Source: Rubrivivax sp. (GTDB lineage Bacteria > Pseudomonadota > Gammaproteobacteria > Burkholderiales > Burkholderiaceae_C). From it: a stretch of 64,000 nt of DNA. The position numbers and the translations under genes were made by a program. The notes beneath the pieces are model-generated. The model was given only the letters and a program-made list of their open reading frames with translations. It did not search any database and was not told the origin of the DNA. Below, in pieces: positions 40,215 to 48,816 of the stretch (its first letter is position 1; each line of letters opens with the position of its first letter). The stretch is from NCBI GenBank assembly GCA_016707445.1, contig JADJHR010000001.1, positions 372,001 through 436,000 of the forward strand, read 5' to 3'.

Positions 40215-42409
40215 AGCCGCTGACGCCGGTGGCGCCGGGCACGCGCATCGTGCTCGGCGTGAGCTTCTTCGTGCTCTTCGTGGCCGTGTGGGCGGCGGCC
40301 ACCTTCGGGGGCTTCGTCAGCAAGACCTTTCTGGCCGACCCGGTGACCATGGTGCGCAGCGGCTACACGCTGCTGACCGAGATGGGCTTCGGGTACGACA
40401 TCGGCATGACCGTGTGGCGCGTGCTCGGCGGCTTCGTGATCGCGGCCGCGCTGGCGCTGCCGCTGGGCGTGGCGATGGGCGCCTACAAGCCGGTGGAGGC
40501 CTTCTTCGAGCCCTTCGTCAGCTTCGCGCGCTACCTGCCGGCCAGTGCCTTCATCCCGCTGCTGATCCTGTGGGCCGGCATCGGCGAGGCGCAGAAGCTG
40601 GCGGTGATCTTCATCGGCAGCTTCTTCCAGCTGGTGCTGATGATCGCGGTGACGGTCGGCAACACCCGCCGCGACCTGGTCGAGGCCGCCTACACGCTGG
40701 GCAGCAGCGACGCCAGCCTGGTGCGCCGCGTGTTGATCCCCGGCGCCGCGCCCGAGATCGCCGAGACGCTGCGCATGGTGCTGGGCTGGGCCTGGACCTA
40801 CGTCATCGTGGCCGAGTTGATCGGCGCCAGCAGCGGCATCGGCCACATGATCACCGACAGCCAGGCGCTGCTGGCCACCGACCAGATCATCTTCGGCATC
40901 ATCGTGATCGGGCTCATCGGGCTGGCCAGCGACCTGCTGTTCAAGTGGGGCAACCGGCAGCTGTTTCCCGTGGGCGCAGCTCGGTCGCTGATCGTCGCCA
41001 TCGCGGCGGTGGCACTGCTGGCCAGCTGTGCCAGCCCGGCGCAGCACGCGGCGCCGACGACAAACGACGAAGCGGCACTGTCGCGGGCTGTCGATGCCCT
41101 GGTCGAGCCGCTGGTGGCGGCAAGTCAGTTCAGCGGTGCCGTGGCGCTGATGCGCGACGGCCGGCTGGTGCATGCACGCGGGTGGGGCCTGGCCAACCAC
41201 GCTTCGGGCGTCGCATTCACGCCCGACACGCCCAGCGATGGCGGCTCGCTGGCCAAGACCTTCACCGCCGCCGGCCTGTGGCGGCTGGTGCATGAAGGGC
41301 GGCTGGCCATGGACCAGCCGGTGCGCACGATCGTTCCCGAGTACCCGCATGGCGGTGTCAGCGTCGGCCAGCTGCTGACGCACAGCAATGGCCTGGTGCT
41401 CGACTACGACGCGTTCGACGCGCATTTCCGGCCCGGTGAGGCGCGCCACACGGCCGCACTGCTCACGATCGCCGGACGCATGGCACCCGCGCCGAGCTTT
41501 CCCCCAGGTTCGCGCTTCGAATACGCCAACCTGGCCTACGACGCGGCCGGTCTGGTGATCGAGCGCATCAGCGGGCAGCGCTACGAGGCTTTCGTGCGCG
41601 AACGTTTCTTCAGGCCGCACGGTCTGGTGCACAGTTTCGCGCGGCCGGCGCACTTTGCCGACTGGCCCGTGCCGCGCGCCCGTGGCTACCGCTTCCGCGA
41701 AGGCCGCTGGCAGGACCACGACGCCTACGACGACGAGGCCTTTCTCGGCGGGTCCAACTTGATCTTCTCGGCGACCGATCTGGCACGTTGGGGTCAGGCC
41801 TGGGCGCTGGCGCGCGTGCTGCCGGAAGCGGCTGAGCGCGCCGGGCGCCAGGCCCCGTTGATCGCTGGCCGGCCCTCGGCGATCAACGGCCTGAGCTGGT
41901 ACTGCGATGGCGCCGGGCGGCGCTGCCACTACAGCGGCAGCCTGAACGGCTTTCACGCGCTGGTCTACTGGGACCGCGACCGCCGCGAGTCGGTGGCCTT
42001 CACCTCCAACAGCGCGATCCCGGCGTGGCCGCTGATTGCGCTGCAGCGCGCGCTGGTGGACCTGATGGCCGGCCGACCTGCGACCGCGCCCGACCCGCTG
42101 ACCGCCGAGTTGAAGACCGTCGAACGATCGGCGCGGGGCGCCGTGGCGGGCCGCTACCGGCTGCCGGGCATGGGGACTGCGACACTGGCCGTGGCCGGCG
42201 AGCGGCTGCAACTGCAGATTGACGACGGTCTGGTCTACGACGCCCACCCGGTCTCGAAACAGGTTTTCTATGTGCCCGGCACCGACTGGTGGCTGGCTTT
42301 CAGCGACACCACCAAAAGCATGGTGTCTGGCGTGCAGCGGGTTTCCTCGCCGAACCTGCACCTGCGCGGCATGTACCACGACGCACAGGCACCACGCCTG
42401 CTGCCTTGA
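40211..42409 (+). CDS. ABC permease (SsuC/TauC type) read in frame into a serine hydrolase
   Basis: One 732-codon frame. Residues 1-252 are a complete SsuC/TauC-like permease: six helices and the EAA loop EAAYTLGSSDASLVRRVLIPGAAPE. Residues 254-275 (GAARS, then LIVAIAAVALLASC) look like a lipoprotein signal with lipobox L270-A-S-C273. Residues 290-732 are a class C beta-lactamase/DD-peptidase-type domain: SLAK (S346, K349), YAN (438-440) and YSGS (574-577). Topology would put the hydrolase in the periplasm. However, removing one C at 40967-40969 makes the permease end LFPWAQLGR-stop (TGA 40989), a family-like terminus, leaving a separate lipoprotein from GTG 40970. So the fusion may be an artefact or a recent mutation. 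Confidence 0.8.
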   Translation: MKPLTPVAPGTRIVLGVSFFVLFVAVWAAATFGGFVSKTFLADPVTMVRSGYTLLTEMGFGYDIGMTVWRVLGGFVIAAALALPLGVAMGAYKPVEAFFEPFVSFARYLPASAFIPLLILWAGIGEAQKLAVIFIGSFFQLVLMIAVTVGNTRRDLVEAAYTLGSSDASLVRRVLIPGAAPEIAETLRMVLGWAWTYVIVAELIGASSGIGHMITDSQALLATDQIIFGIIVIGLIGLASDLLFKWGNRQLFPVGAARSLIVAIAAVALLASCASPAQHAAPTTNDEAALSRAVDALVEPLVAASQFSGAVALMRDGRLVHARGWGLANHASGVAFTPDTPSDGGSLAKTFTAAGLWRLVHEGRLAMDQPVRTIVPEYPHGGVSVGQLLTHSNGLVLDYDAFDAHFRPGEARHTAALLTIAGRMAPAPSFPPGSRFEYANLAYDAAGLVIERISGQRYEAFVRERFFRPHGLVHSFARPAHFADWPVPRARGYRFREGRWQDHDAYDDEAFLGGSNLIFSATDLARWGQAWALARVLPEAAERAGRQAPLIAGRPSAINGLSWYCDGAGRRCHYSGSLNGFHALVYWDRDRRESVAFTSNSAIPAWPLIALQRALVDLMAGRPATAPDPLTAELKTVERSARGAVAGRYRLPGMGTATLAVAGERLQLQIDDGLVYDAHPVSKQVFYVPGTDWWLAFSDTTKSMVSGVQRVSSPNLHLRGMYHDAQAPRLLP
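40970..42409 (+). other. Serine hydrolase lipoprotein domain, possible separate gene
   Basis: Read from GTG 40970 this would be a 479-residue lipoprotein: the signal MGAARSLIVAIAAVALLAS precedes the lipidated Cys. The Ser-x-x-Lys, Tyr-x-Asn and third-motif residues of the penicillin-binding-protein-like fold are present, so it should be catalytically competent as a peptidase, esterase or amidase. A 100-residue C-terminal beta domain (GRYRLPGMGTATLAVAGERLQLQ) follows, as in many such hydrolases. No Shine-Dalgarno sequence precedes the GTG. The substrate is unknown; its position between permease and ATPase genes implies a role in the same uptake system. Confidence 0.5.
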
Positions 42410-42438
42410 CTGCGAGAACCCCGCATGAGCTTCGATCG

Positions 42439-43221
42439 ATGACACCGATACTTTCGGTCCGTGGCGTTGAGCGCCGGTTCGCCACGTCCACCGGCTCGAT
42501 GCTGGCGCTGCAGGCCACCGACCTCGACGTCGCCGAAAACGACTTCATCACCATCCTGGGCCCCAGCGGCTGCGGCAAGAGCACGCTGCTGCGCATCGTC
42601 GCCGGGCTGGACACGCAGACCGCGGGCCAGGTGCTGCTCGAGGGCAAGCCGGTACGCGGCCCCGGCGCCGACCGCGGCATGGTCTTCCAGAGCTACACGC
42701 TGTTCCCTTGGTTGAGCGTGATCGACAACGTCTGCTTCGGTCTGCGCGAACGTGGCTGGCCGCGCACTCGGCAGCTCGAGGTGGCGCAGGACTTCATCGT
42801 CAAGGTCGGGCTCAAGGGCTTCGAGTCGCACTACCCCAAGCAGCTGTCGGGCGGCATGCAGCAGCGCACGGCGCTGGCGCGCGCGCTGGCCAACGACCCG
42901 CGCATGCTGCTGATGGACGAGCCCTTCGGCGCGCTGGACCACCAGACGCGCGAACTGATGCAGGAGCTGCTGCTGGGCATCTGGGAAGAGCAGCGCAAGA
43001 CGGTGCTGTTCGTCACCCACGACATCGACGAGGCCGTGTTCATGGGCAGCCGCGTCGTGGTCATGAGCGCACGCCCGGGGCGCATCAAGCTCGACCGCGT
43101 GGTGCCGCTGGCGCACCCGCGGCACTACTCGGTGAAGACGACGCCGGCCTTCACCGAACTGAAGGCCGAGCTGACCGAAGCCGTGCGGTCCGAGGTTCTG
43201 CGATCGGACGCAAGAGCCTGA
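42439..43221 (+). CDS. ABC transporter ATP-binding protein (SsuB/TauB type)
   Basis: A 260-residue ATPase. Walker A is GPSGCGKST, the Q-loop MVFQSYTLFPWLSVIDNVCFGL, the signature LSGGMQQR, Walker B MLLMDEPFGALDHQTR, H-loop VLFVTHDIDEAVFM, then the ARPGRI strand typical of nitrate/taurine-type ATPases. It should drive the permease at 40211. It begins 29 bp after the hydrolase stop. Its TGA lies in the stem of a terminator-like hairpin. Confidence 0.92.
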   Translation: MTPILSVRGVERRFATSTGSMLALQATDLDVAENDFITILGPSGCGKSTLLRIVAGLDTQTAGQVLLEGKPVRGPGADRGMVFQSYTLFPWLSVIDNVCFGLRERGWPRTRQLEVAQDFIVKVGLKGFESHYPKQLSGGMQQRTALARALANDPRMLLMDEPFGALDHQTRELMQELLLGIWEEQRKTVLFVTHDIDEAVFMGSRVVVMSARPGRIKLDRVVPLAHPRHYSVKTTPAFTELKAELTEAVRSEVLRSDARA

Positions 43222-43238
43222 CGGCTCAGGCTCTTGCG
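43209..43238 (+). terminator. Hairpin at the end of the hut transport operon
   Basis: Perfect 13-bp arms CGCAAGAGCCTGA (43209-43221) and TCAGGCTCTTGCG (43226-43238) with loop CGGC. The ATPase stop codon is part of the left arm. No U-tract is seen. The core CTGACGGCTCAGGC recurs at 43274-43287, still in the convergent gap before the CBS gene. Confidence 0.65.
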
Positions 43239-43316
43239 CCTACGAGGGCCGGAGCGCATCTCGCGCGCAACGGCTGACGGCTCAGGCCCAGGGCGCTTGA
43301 GTGCGCAGGCGAAGCT

Positions 43317-43907
43317 CTAGCTGAGCGCCCGCCCGATCTCGGCAAAGCTGCTGGCGATCTCGCTCAGCACGATGGGTTGGCCGAGCTGACGTTCGATCTG
43401 CGCGCGCGAGATGACGCCGCGCACGCAGGACGGGGCGCTGGGGCCGGCGCGCTGCAGCACCAGCAGGTGATTGCGCCCGAAGCGCTTGAGCGTGGCGATC
43501 AAGTTGGCCACGCTGGCATTGCGCAGGCTGTCGAAGTCGACCGCGTCCAGCACCGCCACTTCGGTCATCACGTCGGCCACGCACAGCGCGTCCCAGCGCA
43601 CCCGACGCTCGTTGACCACGCTCATCTGGCGCGCGCCATGCAGGTCGGTGTGCGTGATCAGGCCTTCGAAGGCGGGCAGGTCACTGACGACGAAGAGCAT
43701 GCGCACGCCCTGCAGGATCATGGTCTGCTCGGCCTGTGGCAGCGATGTGCCCGGCGCCACCGTGGCCGCCTTCACCTGCGCCAGATCGGTGATCACCTCG
43801 ATCGCCGGCGACTGCAGGCTGACCGGTCGCGTCGACGGCAGCTGGGCCTGCGCCAGGGCCGTGCCCGGGTCGATGCGAAAGGTGGGCAGGGCAGTTTGCG
43901 GGCTCAT
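43317..43907 (-). CDS. CBS-domain pair protein
   Basis: A 196-residue protein started at MSPQTALPTFRI, with AGG upstream; an upstream in-frame Met would add 37 residues of no similarity. Two CBS units are seen: VKAATVAPGTSLPQAEQTMILQGVRMLFVVSDLPAFEGLITHTDLHG (about 60-105) and VADVMTEVAVLDAVDF (about 125 on) with the strand NHLLVLQ and GVISRAQIERQLG. Such stand-alone pairs bind adenine nucleotides and regulate partners. It is divergent from the branched-chain dehydrogenase operon with 205 bp between the starts. Confidence 0.8.
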   Translation of the reverse strand: MSPQTALPTFRIDPGTALAQAQLPSTRPVSLQSPAIEVITDLAQVKAATVAPGTSLPQAEQTMILQGVRMLFVVSDLPAFEGLITHTDLHGARQMSVVNERRVRWDALCVADVMTEVAVLDAVDFDSLRNASVANLIATLKRFGRNHLLVLQRAGPSAPSCVRGVISRAQIERQLGQPIVLSEIASSFAEIGRALS

Positions 43908-44112
43908 GGACAGGTGCCTCCGCGCCGCAGTGAAGGGTGCGGCAAGCGCGTGCACCTTACGCCTGTTGTCTGGCCCGCCGCAAGCCTCGTGCATGCGGCC
44001 GGTGGGGGCGTCGTTCATCTGGCGCAGGGACCGGCCGGGTCATGACGTGACCCCCAGGCGGGGCTGCGGCATGATGCTGCTGCACGGCGCCACCGAGGCA
44101 AGGAGACTGACC

Positions 44113-45417
44113 ATGATCCCCCAGCAAGCAAGGCTGCATCTGCACGTGCCCGAGCCCAGCGGTCGGCCCGGGCACGAGACCGACTTTGCGTATCTTCACG
44201 TGGCGGCGGCCGGTGCCGTGCGGCGCCCACCGGTGGACGTGGCCGCGGCCGACACCGCCGACCTGGCGGCCACGCTGGTGCGCGTGCTTGACGACGAGGG
44301 CCAGGCCGTCGGGCCCTGGGCACCGCCGGTCGACATCCCGTTGCTGCAGCGCGGCCTGCGCGCCATGCTTCGCACCCGTGCCTTCGACGCGCGCATGCAG
44401 ATCGCGCAGCGGCAGAAGAAGATCTCGTTCTACATGCAATGCCTGGGCGAAGAAGCCATCGCCTGCGCGCATGCGCTGGCCATCGCACCGGGCGACATGT
44501 GCTTTCCCACCTACCGCCAGCAGGGGCTGCTGCTGGCGCGCGACGACATCGACCTGGTCGAACTGTGCTGCCAGCTGATGAGCAACTCGCGCGACCCCAT
44601 GCGCGGCCGCCAGCTGCCGGTGATGTATTCGTACAAGCGCGCCGGCTTCTTCTCGATCAGCGGCAATCTGGCCACGCAGTTCATCCAGGCCGTGGGCTGG
44701 GCCATGGCCTCGGCGATCAAGGGCGACACGCGCATCGCATCGGCCTGGATCGGCGACGGCTCTACCGCCGAAGCCGACTTTCACACCGCGCTGACTTTCG
44801 CCCATGTCTATCGCGCGCCGGTGATCCTGAACGTGGTCAACAACCAGTGGGCGATTTCGACCTTTCAGGCCATCGCCGGCGGCGAGTCGACCACCTTTGC
44901 CGGCCGCGGCGTGGGCAGCGGCATCGCGTCGCTGCGTGTCGACGGCAACGACTTTCTGGCCGTGCTGGCGGCATCGCGCTGGGCCGCCGAACGTGCGCGC
45001 CGCAACCTGGGGCCGACCTTGATCGAGTGGCTGACCTACCGCGCCGGCGCGCATTCCACCGCCGACGATCCGTCGCGCTACCGCCCGGTCGACGACTGGC
45101 AGCGCTTTCCCCTGGGTGACCCGGTCGAACGCCTGAAGCGCCATCTGATCGGCCTGGGCGCGTGGTCTGACGCCGAACATGAAAAGGCGCGTCAGGCTTT
45201 CGACGCCGAGGTGGCTGCGGCACTGAAACAGGCGCAGACCTACGGCGGGGCGCTGGTCGACAACCACGTGCCGCCGATCGAGTCGATGTTCGAGGACGTC
45301 TACAAGGACATGCCGGCGCACCTGCACGAGCAGTTGCGCCAGGCCAGCGTCGAATGGCATCGGCATCAGGCCAATCCCGCCAACACGGCCAACGCCACGC
45401 CGCGGCAGGAGGTCTGA
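44113..45417 (+). CDS. bkdA1: Branched-chain 2-oxo acid dehydrogenase E1 alpha (BkdA1)
   Basis: A 434-residue ThDP-binding subunit; AAGGAGA precedes the ATG. The N-terminal extension LHLHVPEPSGRPGHETDF is typical of bacterial BkdA1. Catalytic motifs are QKKISFYMQCLGEEAIACAHALAI, the RQQGLLLARD loop, and the ThDP-Mg2+ motif GDGSTAEADFHTALTFA...NNQWAIS. The TYRAGAHSTADDPSRYRP loop corresponds to the phosphorylation loop of animal homologues. With BkdA2 and BkdB it oxidises 2-oxoacids from Val, Leu and Ile to acyl-CoA. BkdA2 begins 4 bp downstream. Confidence 0.93.
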   Translation: MIPQQARLHLHVPEPSGRPGHETDFAYLHVAAAGAVRRPPVDVAAADTADLAATLVRVLDDEGQAVGPWAPPVDIPLLQRGLRAMLRTRAFDARMQIAQRQKKISFYMQCLGEEAIACAHALAIAPGDMCFPTYRQQGLLLARDDIDLVELCCQLMSNSRDPMRGRQLPVMYSYKRAGFFSISGNLATQFIQAVGWAMASAIKGDTRIASAWIGDGSTAEADFHTALTFAHVYRAPVILNVVNNQWAISTFQAIAGGESTTFAGRGVGSGIASLRVDGNDFLAVLAASRWAAERARRNLGPTLIEWLTYRAGAHSTADDPSRYRPVDDWQRFPLGDPVERLKRHLIGLGAWSDAEHEKARQAFDAEVAAALKQAQTYGGALVDNHVPPIESMFEDVYKDMPAHLHEQLRQASVEWHRHQANPANTANATPRQEV

Positions 45418-45420
45418 GCC

Positions 45421-46434
45421 ATGACGCGAATGACCATGGTGCAGGCACTGCGTTCGGCGATGGACGTGATGCTCGAGCGCGACCCCGACGTGGTGGTCTA
45501 CGGGCAGGACGTGGGCTACTTCGGCGGCGTGTTTCGTTGCACCGACGGCCTGCAGGCCAAGTACGGGCGCACGCGCGTGTTCGACGCGCCGATCTCCGAA
45601 GGCGGCATCGTCGGCTCGGCGATCGGCATGGCCGCCTACGGGCTGCGTCCGGTGGTCGAAGTGCAGTTTGCCGACTACTTCTACCCGGCGTCTGACCAGA
45701 TCGTGTCCGAGGCGGCGCGGCTGCGCTACCGCTCGGCCGGCGACTTCAGCGCGCCGCTGACCATCCGCATGCCCTGCGGCGGCGGCATTTACGGCGGGCA
45801 GACGCACAGCCAGAGCCCCGAAGCGCTGTTCACCCATGTCTGCGGCCTGCGCACCGTGATGCCCAGCAATCCGTATGACGCCAAGGGGCTGCTGATCGCG
45901 GCCATCGAGTGCGACGACCCGGTGATCTTTCTCGAACCCAAGCGTTTGTACAACGGCCCTTTCGACGGTCACCACGACCGGCCGGTGGTGCCCTGGGCGC
46001 AGCATGCGATGGGCGAGGTGCCCGAGGGCCATTACACGGTGGCGCTGGACAGTGCCACGATCAGCCGGCCGGGCCAGGCCGTCACGGTGCTGAGCTACGG
46101 CACCATGGTGCATGTGTGCGAGGCAGCCGCGCAGGAAAGCGGCATCGACGCCGAGATCATCGACCTGCGTTGCCTGTGGCCGCTGGACCTGCCGACCATC
46201 GTGTCGTCGGTGCACAAGACCGGCCGCTGCGTGATCGTGCACGAAGCCACGCGCACCAGCGGCTTCGGCGCCGAACTGTCGGCGCTGGTGCAGGAGCATT
46301 GTTTTTATCACCTGCTGGCGCCGATCGAACGCGTGACAGGCTGGGACACGCCGTATCCGCATGCGCTGGAGTGGGCCTATTTCCCGGGGCCCGACCGTGT
46401 GGCCGCTGCCTTGCGTCGAGCTGTGGAGGAATGA
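45421..46434 (+). CDS. bkdA2: Branched-chain 2-oxo acid dehydrogenase E1 beta (BkdA2)
   Basis: A 337-residue beta subunit. Marks are YGQDVGYFGGVFRCTDGLQAKYG, FDAPISEGGIVGSAIGMAAYGLRPVVEVQFADYFYPASDQIV, RMPCGGGIYGGQTHSQSPEALFTHV and the C-terminal EIIDLRCLWPLDLPTI with HEATRTSGFGAELSA. The EPKRLYNGPFDGHH stretch is characteristic of the branched-chain form rather than pyruvate dehydrogenase. It lies between the E1 alpha and E2 genes; the E2 ATG is one base after its stop. Confidence 0.95.
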   Translation: MTRMTMVQALRSAMDVMLERDPDVVVYGQDVGYFGGVFRCTDGLQAKYGRTRVFDAPISEGGIVGSAIGMAAYGLRPVVEVQFADYFYPASDQIVSEAARLRYRSAGDFSAPLTIRMPCGGGIYGGQTHSQSPEALFTHVCGLRTVMPSNPYDAKGLLIAAIECDDPVIFLEPKRLYNGPFDGHHDRPVVPWAQHAMGEVPEGHYTVALDSATISRPGQAVTVLSYGTMVHVCEAAAQESGIDAEIIDLRCLWPLDLPTIVSSVHKTGRCVIVHEATRTSGFGAELSALVQEHCFYHLLAPIERVTGWDTPYPHALEWAYFPGPDRVAAALRRAVEE

Positions 46435-46435
46435 C

Positions 46436-47698
46436 ATGAGCACACACACGATCAAGGTGCCCGATGTCGGCGAAGGCATTGCCGAGGTCGAACTGGTCGT
46501 CTGGCACGTCAAGCCCGGCGACGTGGTGGCTGAAGACCAGAGTCTGGCCGACGTGATGACCGACAAGGCCAGCGTCGAAATTCCGTCGCCGGTGGCCGGC
46601 CGCGTGCAAAGCCTGGGCGGTGAAGTCGGGCAGATGCTGGCGGTGGGTGGCGTATTGATCATGATCGAGACCGATGCTGATGCGGTGTCGACTGCGGCTG
46701 CGCCTCCCGCTGCCGCAGCGCCAGCAGCAGCGCCGATCGTCACCCCTGCGACTGCGGCGCCCCACGCGCGCGTCGCGCCAGTCGCGTCCACTTTGCCGGC
46801 ACCTGCAGCGGCGGCAGTTGATCGCCCCATCGCCTCACCGGCGGTGCGCCGCCGCGCGTGGGAGCTGGGTGTCGACCTGAACGACGTCAAGGCGAGCGGC
46901 ACGGCGGGCCGTATCCGGCTGGCCGACCTGGACGCCGCGCCGCGCTCGGCGGTGCCTGCCGCAGCGTTCGATGAACGCCCGCAACTCGAAGCGCCGACCG
47001 ACTCGGTGGAGACGATCCGCGTGCTGGGCCTGCGCCGTCGCATCGCGATGCAGATGCAGGAGTCCAAGCGCCGCATCCCGCACTTCAGCTACGTTGAAGA
47101 GCTCGACGTGACCGAGGCCGAGGCGCTGCGTGCGGCGCTGAACGCACGCTGGGCCAAGACGCGCGGGCACCTCACGCTGCTGCCGCTGCTGATGCGCGCG
47201 ATGGTGCTGGCGGTGCGCGACTTTCCGCAGATCAACGCGCGCTTCGACGACGACACCGGCGTCATCACCCGTCACCAGGCGGTGCACCTGGGCGTGGCCA
47301 CGCAGACCGACGGCGGCCTGATGGTGCCGGTGGTGATGCAGGCGCAGACGCTGGACCTGTGGGGCCTGGCCGCCGCGGTCGCGCGGCTGGCCGACGCCGC
47401 GCGCGCCGGTCGTGCGACACGTGCCGAGCTGAGCGGATCGACGCTGACCATCAGCAGCCTGGGCGCGCTGGGCGGCATCGTGTCGACACCGGTCATCAAC
47501 CGGCCCGAGGTGGCGATCGTCGCCGTCAACCGCATCGTCGAGAAGCCGGTCGTGCGCGGCGGCCACATCGTGGTGCGCCAGACCATGAACCTGTCGTCGT
47601 CGTTCGACCACCGCGTGGTCGATGGCGCCGATGCGGCGCGTTATGTGCAGGCGCTGCGTGCGCTGATGGAGACGCCGGCGCTGCTGTTCGTGGGTTGA
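46436..47698 (+). CDS. bkdB: Branched-chain 2-oxo acid dehydrogenase E2 (BkdB)
   Basis: A 420-residue dihydrolipoamide acyltransferase. One lipoyl domain (1-80) carries the lipoylated Lys44 in MTDKAS. An Ala/Pro linker (about 85-128) leads to a peripheral-subunit-binding domain (SPAVRRRAWELGVDLNDVKASGTAGRI) and the catalytic domain from about 190, whose active-site His is in SSFDHRVVDGADAA. It transfers the acyl group to CoA. The E3 gene (lpdV) normally next in such operons is missing here; the following gene is a Bug protein, so E3 must come from elsewhere. Confidence 0.94.
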   Translation: MSTHTIKVPDVGEGIAEVELVVWHVKPGDVVAEDQSLADVMTDKASVEIPSPVAGRVQSLGGEVGQMLAVGGVLIMIETDADAVSTAAAPPAAAAPAAAPIVTPATAAPHARVAPVASTLPAPAAAAVDRPIASPAVRRRAWELGVDLNDVKASGTAGRIRLADLDAAPRSAVPAAAFDERPQLEAPTDSVETIRVLGLRRRIAMQMQESKRRIPHFSYVEELDVTEAEALRAALNARWAKTRGHLTLLPLLMRAMVLAVRDFPQINARFDDDTGVITRHQAVHLGVATQTDGGLMVPVVMQAQTLDLWGLAAAVARLADAARAGRATRAELSGSTLTISSLGALGGIVSTPVINRPEVAIVAVNRIVEKPVVRGGHIVVRQTMNLSSSFDHRVVDGADAARYVQALRALMETPALLFVG

Positions 47699-47862
47699 GG
47701 GCTGCGGCCGTCCATGAGCTCAACGCCAGGCGGTGCCCCGGTTCGGCCGGGTCGGCTCAGCCTTGCAAGCTCAGGCGTTCGACCGCGCCGTCCCTTATGC
47801 TGCCCGGTGGTGACGCGTCGCTGCGCAAGCCACCCCATCCCAAACCTTCGGAGTCATCGCTG

Positions 47863-48816
47863 ATGCAACGTCGCCTTCTGCTCGCTGCCGCCCTTGCCAT
47901 GAGCACCTCATGGGCCCAGGCCCAGACCTACCCGAACAAGCCGATCCGGCTGATCGTCACCTTCCCCAGCGGTGGTGCGCCCGACATCCTGGCGCGCTTG
48001 TTCGCCGACAAGGCCAAGCTGGGCCAGTCGGTGGTGGTCGACAACAAGCCCGGCGCCGGCGGCAACATCGGCGCCGACAACGTGGCCAAGTCGCCGCCCG
48101 ACGGCCATACGCTGGTGATGGGTACGGTGGGCACGCATTCGATCAACGGCGCGCTGTACAGCAAGATGCCCTACGACATGGTCAAGGACTTCACGCCGAT
48201 CGCGCATGTCGCGTCGGCCCCCAACCTGCTGGTGGTGACCAACAGCCTGCCGGTGAAGAACGTGGCCGAGCTGATCAGCTACATGAAGGCCAACCCGAAC
48301 AAGCTGAGCTTCGGCTCGCCGGGCATCGGCACCTCGGTGCACGTGTCGGGGGAACTGTTCAAGTCGCTCACCGGCACGACGATGCAGCACGTGCCCTACA
48401 AGGGCCGGCAGTTCGCGATCCCCGACCTGGTGGGCGGGCAGATCCAGGTGATGTTCGACAACATGCCATCGGCGCTGCCGATGGCCAAGGACGGCAAGAT
48501 CCGTGCGCTGGCGGTCACCACCGAGAAGCGTTCGCCGGCCGCGTCCGAACTGCCCACCGTGGCCGAGACCGTGCCTGGCTTCGAGGCCACCACCTGGTTC
48601 GCGATGTTCGCGCCAGCCGGCACGCCCAAGGAAATCGTCGCCAGGATCAATGCCGAGATGAAGCGTGTGTATGCGCTGCCCGACGTGCAGGACAAACTGA
48701 AGAACCTGGGCCTGGACGCGTGGATCTCGACGCCCGACGAACTGGCAAAGTTGCAGGCGCGCGAGATCATCAAATGGGCCAAGGTGGTCAAGGACTCGGG
48801 CGCCAGGGCCGATTGA
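47863..48816 (+). CDS. Bug/TctC-family periplasmic solute-binding protein
   Basis: A 317-residue protein with a short signal peptide (RRLLLAAALAMSTSWAQAQ). The mature part shows YPNKPIRLIVTFPSGGAPDILARLFADK, DNKPGAGGNIGADNVAKSPPDGHTLVM, SFGSPGIGTSVHVSGELFKS and QHVPYKGRQFAIPDLVGGQIQVMFDN. It is the third orphan Bug protein of the window. It lies 164 bp after bkdB, and the next gene starts by a TTGA overlap with its stop. The ligand is unknown. Confidence 0.92.
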   Translation: MQRRLLLAAALAMSTSWAQAQTYPNKPIRLIVTFPSGGAPDILARLFADKAKLGQSVVVDNKPGAGGNIGADNVAKSPPDGHTLVMGTVGTHSINGALYSKMPYDMVKDFTPIAHVASAPNLLVVTNSLPVKNVAELISYMKANPNKLSFGSPGIGTSVHVSGELFKSLTGTTMQHVPYKGRQFAIPDLVGGQIQVMFDNMPSALPMAKDGKIRALAVTTEKRSPAASELPTVAETVPGFEATTWFAMFAPAGTPKEIVARINAEMKRVYALPDVQDKLKNLGLDAWISTPDELAKLQAREIIKWAKVVKDSGARAD

